A DNA stretch of 64,000 nucleotides from Pleodorina starrii. Its lineage: Eukaryota > Chlorophyta > Chlorophyceae > Chlamydomonadales > Volvocaceae. Under the pieces are notes generated by a model. The model was not told the origin of the DNA and made no database searches. It worked only from the letters and a program-made list of their open reading frames with translations. The translations under genes were made by a program, and so were the position numbers. The stretch spans positions 1,692,501-1,756,500 of the forward strand of contig BRXU01000016.1 in assembly GCA_030267565.1 (NCBI GenBank). Reading direction: 5' to 3'. This document shows positions 35,338-45,454 of the stretch, piece after piece (position 1 is the first letter of the stretch; each line of letters opens with the position of its first letter).

Positions 35338-36093
35338 GTTGGCAATTAACAATCGCTTACCGCCCTGGGCCCTCCTTATGACCTGCCCCGAATCGGATAC
35401 GGTAGCGATTTTACCAAAGTATCAGCAGCGCCTAAAAAGGCTGATATATGTGCTAAAGCATGTGGCAACGCGTGTATAAGAGACGCAGCGTAGTTATGAT
35501 ATCGCCTTGCACGGCCAGCCTTGCGCGCCTTGCGGCCAGACCGCGCTCGGGCGCTCTTGCCTACTTAAATGCTTAGGGCATTAGTGGGGCCGCGCGCTGC
35601 TGCTCGTAAACCACGAGTATTCATCGGTATCAGTTAAAAAGGTCTGCCATAGTACGAGTCGTCAGGTTAAATTTGTTGACGACGCAAAGTTCTGCTGCAA
35701 GTGCACGCGATGTCGAGATCGCCTGCACGATTGAGCACCTGACTAACAGTGTAAGCCGCTTTCCGGTTCGTGTGCAGAGGGGCGCTCTGCAAAAAGCGTC
35801 CGATTCAAGGTTAAGCCGTACACGGCGTTGTAACCCCTGCGGCAGGTAGCGACTCGCTGATACAAGTCAACCATTTTTGGCTTTGACACTCCGCCAGCTT
35901 GACGCCAAATGTAATCCGGTCGGGCCATAAGGATTGTGACGTGCCCACGCGCTTGCGTACTGGTGGGCGGTTGGGCCAGGTTGGGCCAAGCTCGATCAGA
36001 GCTCGCGACAGTGAACATTGGAGCTTGGACATCTCCACTACGGTCTGTATGGCGATTGCCTTGCCGTTCCTCTTTCAGATGCCGTTGCAGACG
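35338..36093. promoter_or_regulatory. Upstream region of the sensor kinase, host flank of the inverted-repeat element
   Basis: Markedly lower GC than the gene body and without a supported exon. It lies directly upstream of the ATG at 35337, so it probably contains the promoter, cut at 36097 by insertion of the 6-kb element. Confidence 0.4.
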
Positions 36094-36097
36094 TGCG

Positions 36098-36590
36098 GGT
36101 CCCAGTCACGGATGAGTGACCCAACTCGGGAGGCCTAGCACCGCCTAGTAAACTGAGAAACACCTGGATACTTGGCGCTGGCTGTATCTATCAAATACTA
36201 TGGAAAGATTATATTACCTTGTAATGTATTAGTTGGTTAACGCAAGCCGAATGCTTGCATTTGACAAAAGCCTCGATGGTCAGCCGTATTGGCAACTTTA
36301 CCAAATACGCAACTTGACGGCAGCATGCTGCGGATAACTTTATAATGTAACTCCATGTTTCATAAGGACCAGTTTGTAAGAACAAATCTTGTGGTCGCGA
36401 CGACCAACTTGCACGCGTCACCGTCACCGTCCAACCCATGGTCAGAAGGGCACCCATATCGCCTTGCGCAACAGCAACTCTCTCACATGCCGCAATCTCT
36501 CCGTCGCATGAGATACGAAATCATGCACGCTAACCAAGGGCCGGCGAAATATCAACAAATACGAGCGATACTCGGGTTGGATGCAACGAC
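36098..36590 (+). repeat. Left terminal inverted repeat (493 bp)
   Basis: Matches the complement of 41666-42158 essentially base for base, then the two ends diverge abruptly. The tip holds a small hairpin-forming inverted repeat (GTCAC, 6 bp, GTGAC). Open frames inside it appear twice in the window as mirror copies and are not taken as genes. Confidence 0.9.
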
Positions 36591-37083
36591 TCGACGATGT
36601 GTGGTATAATACACGATATAGGTGGACAGGGCACATTACGCACATCCCTGAACTACAAAGACAGTTGCCCAACATGTTCTTAAGAACGGTACACTGATGG
36701 GCGTCGCAGCAGTATTGACCCGCCTCAACCCGGCCACACCGGCAACCCGACAGCCGTGCGCTTAATAGAAAAAAGACTACCGTACTCGAGGACTCTCGCC
36801 ATCTGTCCCAACCGACCGTGCCTAAGTCTGAATAACACCCAGGCGTGGAGCAGAAGCCTCACAGATCATCGTACTTCGTTCCGTTCCTTACGACCCAGGT
36901 CAAGTGACGACTGCGCGCGTTATACCCGATGGTGAGCGCCGAACGACAGAAAACCACTAGAAAAATCCCACCCGAGAGTAAGCCTCACTATCTACATATC
37001 TCACACACTAACAGACGGTACAAGACTATCACAACCCGAGTGACCCCGTTCCCATAACCGTATTTCCGACTCCTACTCGCAAT

Positions 37084-40000
37084 TTAGGTGTCCTGCGTCG
37101 GAGGGACATACTGAGTGCCCGAACCGATGCCACCCATCCCGCCAGCTGCGTTTCCCGCGCTCTTCGGCGTGAGGCTGGGTTGCTGTTCCTCTCCGGTCTG
37201 CTGCGGAAGCAGCGCCTGCTGTTCCTTGGGCAGCACCTGCACCTTGACCAGTCCGCCAGGCGTCTGGAAAGAGCTGCCCGACCTCTCCCCACTCGACGGT
37301 GCAATGGTCGGATCTGGATCGACGCCAACTGCACAAGCCTTCCGGGTCAGCACCTCCAGGCCCATCGCGATCCGGTGTTGCACGGCTCCACTCTCCAGGT
37401 GACTCCCATCCGGCACTTCCACCTCTGCACCTGGCTTGGGAACCGGTGGCGGCAGGGTCTGCAGGCGGTGTCGCGCAGCCTCCAAGCGGCCCTGCAGATC
37501 AGCCGTAAATAAGCTGCCGAGCTTCTCCTGCGCAAAGCTGCCGTACGCACAGGCGCCTTGCGTCAGTCGGTACCGCTTCTTCACCCGCTCATGCTGGCTG
37601 TAAGCGGTCTCCTCCCTCAGCTGCTTCGCCCGTTCCCTGCGCACCGTCGCGCCGCTCGTCAAGGAAGAGCTCATCCCCTCCAGTGTTTTGACAAAAGCCC
37701 GCGCGGAGTCCAGAACTGGCAACACGACGGTCTGGTTCCTCCGCTCCAGCTCGTCCGCGCGGCTTTCCAACTTGTTAGCGTCCGACAGCACCGTGCTGCG
37801 CTCGCTCTCGATCAGCGCCGTCCTGAAATCAAGTGAAATGTGCAGGGCAGCGAGCCAGCGAGGCATGGAGCGGGCTGTAGGAATGGTTTGGACGATTGAT
37901 ATGTCCTTATAGCCAATTTGCCCCAACGCCGAGCCCAGAACGCAAAACACTTACGTATCGTGGTCCAGCTCCGCGGAAACGTTGTTCAATACGAACTTCA
38001 TGGACTCTGAGAAACTGGCGTTCAGGGAGGGGTACGTCTCAAAGCGCTCCGCGGAGGCCAGCAAACTGTCCGTGAAAAGCAGCATCCGATACGTTTCCTG
38101 GAGCGCGCTGTTGCCGTCCCAGGAGCCGGCCCCCTGCTGCAGCACCCAGTGCATCTGCTCGCGCCTGGTGAGCTTGTATAAGGCGTCGAACTCCTCCATC
38201 GCGGCCGCCTCACCTGTATTGTTGGGTTAGGGTGCAAGCGTATCTGTTATCATTACATTAATCCCTACATTCGCGTAAGCAGAGGACCACGCAGAGACGA
38301 AATGACTGAGATTAACAAATCAAGTAGGTGTATAACCTTCACTCACCGTTCCCGCCTTGGCCTTCGGCGCTTGGGTCAATGTCGTTCCTAATGTCCGCGC
38401 CCTTCGCCGTGGAGTCGGTGTCATCGCCCTCCTCGCTCTCCTCGCCCTTGTACCCATGTCGCCATGGAGGCTGTCCGACGCCCAGAGCGGCCACCTCCGC
38501 CAATGCCAGCAAGTTCCCGCCCCCTTCCACGTCCTCTTCGACGCCGTTATCCGCGAAAGCCTCCCCGTTGTCCATCACGTCATCGTCCGGAAATAAGTCC
38601 GCCTCGGCCGGGGAAGCAGCCGCCGCCGCTGCTGCCGCCGCGGCTGCTGCTGCTGCCGCCGCTGCTGCTGCCGTCGCTGCTGCCGCCGCCGTTCCCGTCG
38701 CCGTCCCCTTACCACGGCCTCGTCCCATGCCGCGGCCACCGCCACGGCCACCGGCGCGGATACCGCCACGGCCACCACCGCCTGCTACCCTGCCGCCCTG
38801 GCCGCCCTTGCCGCCCTTGCCGCCGCCCCTGCCACCTCCATCACCACTGCCGCCGGCGCTGCCACCACCATCGACACTGCCACCACCGCCCCTGCCGCTG
38901 CCGTCGGTCCCGGCGACCGCATCCACCACACTTGGCCCCACGCCATCACCGTTGGTTCCTGTGCCGCCACTGCCGTCCCCGTCCTCGGCAGTGGCCGCAT
39001 CAGCAGCAGCACCAGCAGCTCCGACCTGGTCGCCCCCGCACGCCGCCAACAGCGCTTCCATGTGCGCACGCTCAGTGACCTCATCGGCTCCGGCGGGTTG
39101 CGCGATAGCCGGAGCAGCGGCGGCCCCATCAGCTCCAGGCGCCCCGCCTGGTGGGGCAAGCTCGGCCAAAGCGGCGACATGAGGCGGTACATACTTCTCC
39201 CAAACACCGACACGCGATGGAAGGCGCGCCTGAATTCATCACAAAGGAGGGAAAGGAAGGCAAACGCAAATGAACGGGGTTCTTGTGATCCGTTGAAAGC
39301 GCTTTGGTCAAAAGCGAAAACGCTTTGGTTGGCTGTGCGATGACTCTGTCTGTAAACCTATGCTCTTTGGCAAATAAAACTCGTACGTACCTCGTTTAAC
39401 CCTTCCTTCCGGAACACTTGACAGAGGCCGTGGAGGCTCACACTGCTGCAGTGGTCAGCGCAGACCAAGGCCCCGTCAATCTTGCCCGTGACCCGGTGTA
39501 TCGCTTCCTGGCTGGCGTGCGTCATCATGCGGAAGTGCGCGACGCCCACCCCGGTCGTTCCGCTGGCCAACTTCGTCCGTTGGAAGCAGCTCATGCAGAA
39601 GCGGACGTTGCCAACGGCGCCTAGAACAGTTAGGCGGGCACACAAAGACAAGGGGGACAAAATGATGGTCATTGTACGATACCATAGCAGTACGGATCTG
39701 AATGTTCCCCCTGGCCTCTCCAATTAATTGATGTGCCATGGGATGGTTTGCTTCCGACTATCCGTAAGCGGCCTTACCTAGCTTCTTCCGCCCACCAGCC
39801 TTGAACAGCCCGTACGCTTCTTGCACGTCAATCTCCAAGTCCTCTTCGTCGACTGCGACCGGCGGCGCGATCCTCGGGTGCACTTTGTTGTACAGCTCCT
39901 TATCCATCGTGGCGCCGTGATGGAGGATGTGGTGCACGTTGGCGTGGGATGCCGTCACAAAGCCCTTCTTAACCCAAGTCTGCGATCTTGCCTGTGGGTT

Positions 40001-40469
40001 GTGAGGGCAGTTGTCCGCGTCACAGACGTAAACGCCACCAGTCTCCGCGTCGTATGATCCTGCGTATACATACGGAAACGGTGGACACGAAGCAGAGAGG
40101 GGGGGGTGTTAGGGGGACACTGTGGGTAGGTAGAGGAAGGTTGGTACACGTGGACACAACAGACACGGGCATACGTCAGAACGTAAGTTTGGCGTATAAA
40201 TTCGGACACTAACAACGAAATGGTTTTTACTTACGGTTTGCGACGCAAGGAGGGCGACCGCGTGACGCAGAGCCGCTCTTGGCCGCAGCAGCCGCTTGAC
40301 GCGGAACACCTAACTCAGCAGCGTCGGCCATATCGTCACCGCCACTGTTTGTTGCCTCGGAAATGACTCGTCGATGCCGTGGGTCGAAGGTCAGACCCGC
40401 CGCGGCAACAGTGGGTCCAGGCGGTGGGCGAGGCGGCTTCAGTTTTGGTTCTTTTTTGCCCCCAATCAT
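37084..40469 (-). CDS. Element gene 1: uncharacterised 875-residue protein, six exons, intact
   Basis: Exons 40469-40235, 40059-39778, 39620-39391, 39229-38347, 38213-37955 and 37822-37084 have canonical GT-AG borders and join in frame (2,628 nt, TAA stop). Not recognised as any known family. Visible parts: a Pro/Lys-rich N-terminus (MIGGKKEPKLKPPRPPPGPT); a Cys/His cluster in exon 2 (VYVCDADNCPHN, then HANVHHILHHG); a second in exon 3 (VRFCMSCFQRTK, HFRMMTHASQ, ALVCADHCSSVSLHGLC), together resembling zinc-binding DNA- or RNA-contact modules; a long low-complexity Ala/Gly/Asp region with a GR-rich patch ([17 protein letters not shown]) in exon 4; and a charged, coiled-coil-like C-terminal third (ANKLESRADELERRNQTV). 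As the larger gene of the element it is the candidate mobility protein, but this is inference. The stop lies about 490 bp inside the left terminal repeat. Confidence 0.75.
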
Positions 40470-40576
40470 TAGAAGAACTGCTTATATGAAGACTAGAATA
40501 CCGTATCTATATTTGCAGGCTGAGGGTATGGCGTTTTTACTGTTCTGGCTATACGTTGTGCCAAGATGGCCAGAAC
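40470..40576. promoter_or_regulatory. Divergent promoter of the two element genes
   Basis: Only 107 bp separate the two start codons. The interval is A/T-rich relative to the genes and contains TATATGAAG and CTATATTTG, either of which could serve as a TATA-like box. Confidence 0.45.
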
Positions 40577-41467
40577 ATGAGCACCAGCAACGGCAAAGAG
40601 AAACCAAAAATGAATAAACCTCAGATCAGCGCGAGGATCAACGAGCGCATCTTTCACTTGCTGACGAAGGACGATCTGGCCGCGGAGCGTGCAGCCAGCA
40701 CACAGCAACCGGAGGGCAAGGTGCCAGGCACGCGCTCGATGCACTCATTCGGGTCTTCACGTCCGGGCCTGATCTACGCGCGGGAGCGCAGCTGTTACTG
40801 TGAGACATGCAGGCTGAAGGCCGCGGGCATGCCGGAGAACGGTGTCTGCTGCAATGCAGATTACGTTCTTCAGTGGGGCGAATACGAGCTTCTGGAGCCC
40901 GGCGCGCCCACCAACTACAGACAGGAGCAAGAGGGCCTTGTGGCCAACGCACGGCAGTACGAGGGCTGCATCGTGGCCGTGCTCAACGACGCTACCGACC
41001 AGTACCCCGACCCGTATTTTCTCATGCTGGTCGAGAAGGCCATTCTGTGCGATGAGGAGTACAAGGACGGAGATAAGATGGTGTTCCCGCCGGACGCAGC
41101 CCTGTTCACTGGAACGTGGATGCACCAGTCTGAGGAGTCAGGTGGGCTTGAGTTCACCCTGGGGCCACGCCGCAGGCCTCTTGTCGCGGCCCTAATCGAC
41201 AACCGCATCCCAATAGCTGTGGAGATGCACGCGGAGGACGCGCCAGAGGAGAGTGTCCAGGCCGCAGCGCGGGGACAAACGGGCCGGAGTGGTGCGGGCC
41301 GCGGCAGGGGCAGGCGTGGCGGGCGGGGCAGGCGTGGCGGTGGCAATGGGGGAAGGGGCGGTTCCTGCGTACGGGATCTGATCTACCGCATCCCCAAGGA
41401 GCAGCATGATGCCATCCTGGCCTTCCTAGCCTCCCGCAACGGATCCGTTTCAGAATTGCAGGGATGA
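40577..41467 (+). CDS. Element gene 2: Cys-rich protein with RGG-type tract, 296 residues, single exon
   Basis: ATG at 40577 (MSTSNGKEKPKMNKPQISAR), stop at 41467, no intron needed. The N-terminal half has a compact Cys cluster (RSCYCETCRLKAAGMPENG followed by VCCNADYV), so C-x-C-x2-C and CC, suggesting a zinc-binding fold. The middle (DYVLQWGEYELLEP, YFLMLVEKAILCDEEYKDGD) looks like a small globular domain. Residues around 235-270 are an RGG/GRG tract ([20 protein letters not shown]), typical of nucleic-acid binding, before a short hydrophilic end. I do not recognise the family. Similar Cys-rich accessory proteins are encoded by some eukaryotic DNA transposons, but no specific match is claimed. 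Confidence 0.75.
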   Translation: MSTSNGKEKPKMNKPQISARINERIFHLLTKDDLAAERAASTQQPEGKVPGTRSMHSFGSSRPGLIYARERSCYCETCRLKAAGMPENGVCCNADYVLQWGEYELLEPGAPTNYRQEQEGLVANARQYEGCIVAVLNDATDQYPDPYFLMLVEKAILCDEEYKDGDKMVFPPDAALFTGTWMHQSEESGGLEFTLGPRRRPLVAALIDNRIPIAVEMHAEDAPEESVQAAARGQTGRSGAGRGRGRRGGRGRRGGGNGGRGGSCVRDLIYRIPKEQHDAILAFLASRNGSVSELQG

Positions 41468-41665
41468 CGGGTACGGTCAGAAGAACTGCAGTGCGATATC
41501 TGCCATGTACGTACGCAGCCGTGTCTTACGTTGTCTCAACGCAGTAGGCGCTGAATGGCATGAACGAATGAGCATTTTGCATGTACTTTTCGCTGGATAA
41601 TCAGATTGCAATTAGGGATAAGGGTTTCAGGGCAAAGTACGCCCTGTGTAGCCCCCGGGTTATGT

Positions 41666-42158
41666 GTCGTTGCATCCAACCCGAGTATCGCTCGTATTTG
41701 TTGATATTTCGCCGGCCCTTGGTTAGCGTGCATGATTTCGTATCTCATGCGACGGAGAGATTGCGGCATGTGAGAGAGTTGCTGTTGCGCAAGGCGATAT
41801 GGGTGCCCTTCTGACCATGGGTTGGACGGTGACGGTGACGCGTGCAAGTTGGTCGTCGCGACCACAAGATTTGTTCTTACAAACTGGTCCTTATGAAACA
41901 TGGAGTTACATTATAAAGTTATCCGCAGCATGCTGCCGTCAAGTTGCGTATTTGGTAAAGTTGCCAATACGGCTGACCATCGAGGCTTTTGTCAAATGCA
42001 AGCATTCGGCTTGCGTTAACCAACTAATACATTACAAGGTAATATAATCTTTCCATAGTATTTGATAGATACAGCCAGCGCCAAGTATCCAGGTGTTTCT
42101 CAGTTTACTAGGCGGTGCTAGGCCTCCCGAGTTGGGTCACTCATCCGTGACTGGGACC
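41666..42158 (-). repeat. Right terminal inverted repeat (493 bp)
   Basis: Mirror copy of 36098-36590. The inner border is the GTCGTTGCAT at 41666 and the outer end is GGGACC at 42158, followed by the duplicated TGCG. Confidence 0.9.
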
Positions 42159-42162
42159 TGCG

Positions 42163-45064
42163 GGAAGTGTGGCGTAATCATTTAATACTAGCGATAATGC
42201 CAACAGCCTTCCAACGAACAGCATCCCTTGGAATCTGGGCTGGCGGGTTGCAGCTAAGCATTCCGCGCTAAGCATTCCGCGCATTTCGCTGCAGGAGCCA
42301 GCGGTTGCGAATTGGCTACGTCCTGCAACAAACGGCCTGGCGCCAAGCAACTTGATTAAAAAAAGGCAAAAAAGGCAACGCGGCGCACAAGAGGGCGAGC
42401 ACCGGCAACCTGCTGCACCGCGCTTTCATCTGCTGGCCCTGCGATTTTTGTTTCTACTGCTCTCTTCTCGCAATATACTGCTCTTTTCTGGCAAAAAGAT
42501 GGGTGGGATTGGCAACCGGAGCGACAGTCGGCACGGCAGCGGAACGGAACGGAACCGGACGAAGCGGAACCGGAGCGGCAGCGGCCGACTCGGCCACGTG
42601 ATGGCCACGGGCCGCCACACGTGCCCTGCAGTGTGTCTCCAAGCCGCCCGACGCAGCATGCAGGAACTAAAGTGTTGCGATAACAAGGATCACGGAATGG
42701 CGTGTGCAGTGGAAGTGCTGCATGCCGCGCTCGTTCTTTTTTTTTAAGGAAAGCCCGCCGACAAGCTGATCGCCGATTCAGCAGAGTGCCTGGTGCTCAT
42801 CGTTTCATTCGTAACGCGCCCGTTCAACTGTTACAGACTTTTAAGTTCTCTGTGAGGGCCGTGAGCGGGGTGTCCAGCGACGAGGAAGGATGAACCCTGG
42901 TTGTTCTCGTGGAAGTGGTTCTCAAGGCCCCGGAAACCGTGCAGTGCCGTCATTGGTGTTCGCCGACGAATTAGGTGTTCGCCGACGACACGGCCTTGCG
43001 TGGGGTGAAATTTCCACATCTCGTGGCCCGCAACATGGCCGCAACGAAACTGACCTCCGGTTTATCTACCGTACCACATTCTCACGCTCACGGCAGAGGT
43101 GAACAACACACCAGACACCCGCAACCGAGGCCAGAGGCCACGAGCTCTTGCACATGGCCAGAGTCCCCTCTAACAACCAAGAGCCGACCGCAGTACCAGA
43201 CGACGCAGCCGTGCCTCTGGGCGCCTTACCCATCGTCTCCGTGATGCAGCCAACACCCGCAAGCCCCCGTCGAGCGTCGACACCAAGGAGATATACACAC
43301 GGACACAGACGGACACGGACATGGCCGCACTCTACCTGGCCGCACTCTACCACCGTATGGCCTATACGGTGGTCGCTGCATCAGGCTCCCAAGCGGTCCA
43401 CATATAGACTGGCATCCCATCCTCGGTCGCACCAGCGTGCAGCTCCGCGTCGCCGCTCCAGCGAGCTCAGATCCAGATCCAGATCCACCGATGCACGGCT
43501 GCCACGCTTGGGTGAACTCGTATTAGGTATTTCTAATACAGCTAGTTAAGCTGTCGTACTTTGCGACATGTGAGACCGAACTTGACGTACGGTTAGCCAT
43601 TACGGTACATTACATCTTCGCCAACATTTGTCGTTACCGGGTGCAAACGGTGCTGTAGGCGTGGTATGCGAATGCCGGCGCAAGCGACAAGCCGGTTCTT
43701 AGCAGGGTAGGCGGGGTTCTGCCCCGGCGAGCCCGGAGCAGGACCGCACGCCGGGAGCCTGGAGCCTCTTACCCCCCTCTTTCCCTCAAAACATCCACAT
43801 GTGTTCATGGCCCCACTTGCATCGCATGTTCTCCTGACAGTAGGGGTGGGGCCGCGGGGGCACTGTCGACTTCAACCAGTCAAATCAGGCCGGGTTGGAA
43901 TCTCCTCCACTCTCCGACCCCTTCTCCCAATCCATGAGCACACACACACACATTAATGTATGTATACAACTTCGCAAGTCCCCCTACATCCCCTGCGACT
44001 TGCCTGTCCCTGGCGGGCCTGCCAACCCTGCCGGGCCTGTCCCTAAAACCCTAAAACCCTGAACCCCAAAGCCATGTCCAGCCATGTCCCTTTCCCAGCC
44101 TGCCACCCTGCCAGGTGCGATGCACATGCAGCACATATGCAGGTATGCGGTGCAAGTGCACGACACCTGGCTCCACTCCACTCCACCCCAACCCTCCGCC
44201 CCCCAGTGCTCCGTTCGCCAACGTCGCCTCCGTTCCTTCGCCCCGCTTCGTATCTTTCACTGCTACCCCCGCCCCCCTTCCTCATGCGCGAGTCATGCCC
44301 CGCCGCGCCGCGCACGATGGCCGCCTTCAATCGTTGGCATGCGGCTCCGTATATACGTGGCTACGTGTAAACCGGATGGTGACGGATCCACGCGACTCGT
44401 CTCTGTGTGTGGATGCGATTGCCTTTGCGTTGGGGGCATACGGTACGTGCGTCCCCTGCGGCACAAGGCACATGAGATCAGCGCGGCGACACACCAGCGC
44501 GCCACACATCACGCGCGCATGCCGAGCTGCCCACATGCCGTACCCTTGCGAGCGGCATCAAATCCCGCACCCGGTGCCACTCCTGCGTTGCCACGGCCCC
44601 TTGTCCCGCTTGAACCCTGTGGTACCGGTACGGTAGATGCAAGTGCGAAAAACGCCCCACCACCCCACCCCACCCCACCCCACCCGTCGCCCGGCCCCCA
44701 ACACGCCTCAGCCATCAACTTTTCTAGCCACTCCCGGGCCGGCCTCCCAAAAATCGGCAGGGGCCCCCTAAACTAGGCAAGGGCCCCCCAAACCTCGGCA
44801 AGGACCCCCAGCTTGGCTGGCCTGTGTGTGGACCAGGCACCGAGCGAGGGGTCCCCAGGCACCGAGCGAGGGGGGCTGTATTCAGCTCTCAGCCACCTTT
44901 CCAAAGGCCACAACACGGAAACCGACCAACCGCTGGATGCCGCTCTCCCACTCCGCAAGTGGCACGAAACGCACTCTACCGGCAAACCTCCACATGTGCT
45001 GTGGCCTCTGCGCCTCCGGAAGAGGTCAACAGCAACACTCCTTCCGTGCACTGGCACACGCTAA
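42163..45064. other. Intergenic region right of the inverted-repeat element
   Basis: No supported gene. Lower GC up to about 43600, then mixed. It contains A-rich runs near 42355-42380, CA repeats near 43940, a telomere-like motif near 44040-44060, and the string GGCTCCGTATATACGTGGCT near 44343 that resembles intronic family B. Confidence 0.4.
44040..44060. repeat. Interstitial telomere-like motif (CCCTAAAA)
   Basis: Two perfect tandem CCCTAAAA units and one degenerate unit. Confidence 0.65.
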
Positions 45065-45454
45065 AAAAGTACAAAACCACACACACACGTGCCCGGGCCC
45101 ATCACCCGGGCGAACGTGTGGCTGGCGGAGCCACCGCCAGGCGTGCAGCAGTGCGTGTGGGACGTGATCTGCCTGGCGGCGCTCACGGCCATGGAACGGG
45201 CGCGCGTGGGGCTGTGGGCAGTCAGGAACTCGCCCACCGCCCCGGATGCCCCAGACCCAGTCGAGGTGGCCAAGGCGCGCGCAGCGCTAGAATTTTGGCA
45301 GCGTGTGCGGGGGTTTGCGGAGCTAGACGTGCCAAGGCGGGGATGGGAGGGGGTAGGGCCTGACCACCCCATCCTGGCGGTGGTCAACGGCCACTTTCAG
45401 TGTGTGCAGCACGCAGGGATGGGTATGGAGGGAGGGGGAGGGGAAGTGGAGTGA
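45065..45454 (+). pseudogene. Probable 3' end of a LINE-type retrotransposon open reading frame (5' truncated)
   Basis: An uninterrupted frame from just after a stop near 45062 to 45454 encodes ANVWLAEPPPGVQQCVWDVI, then CLAALTAMERARVGLWA, and a tail with ALEFWQRVRGFAELDVPRRG and HPILAVVNGHFQ. The Trp/Ala-rich helical pattern and the hydrophobic stretch followed by ME and R resemble C-terminal ends of algal non-LTR retrotransposon proteins. There is no good start codon and no upstream reverse transcriptase domain within 2 kb, so it looks like a truncated copy. The family assignment is from memory of the pattern and is moderate at best. Confidence 0.4.

Larger units (their letters stand above)
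36094..42162. mobile_element. Novel 6.06-kb inverted-repeat DNA element with TGCG target-site duplication
   Basis: The body runs 36098-42158 (6,061 bp). The outer 493 bp at each end are near-identical inverted repeats. The termini begin GGTCCCAGTCACGGATGAGT at 36098 and its complement ends at 42158, and the flanking TGCG is duplicated at 36094-36097 and 42159-42162. Inside are two divergent genes (40469-37084 minus and 40577-41467 plus) sharing a 107-bp intergenic region. The near-identity of the repeats and the intact frames point to a recent insertion. No DDE transposase, helicase, integrase or reverse transcriptase motif was recognised, so the superfamily is open. A 4-bp duplication is known from several cut-and-paste groups and does not decide it. 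Confidence 0.88.

Noticed and set aside
36209..36609. Two overlapping open frames repeated at 41536-42047
   Set aside because: They occur as mirror copies because they lie inside the terminal inverted repeats. They have no domain or codon signal of their own.
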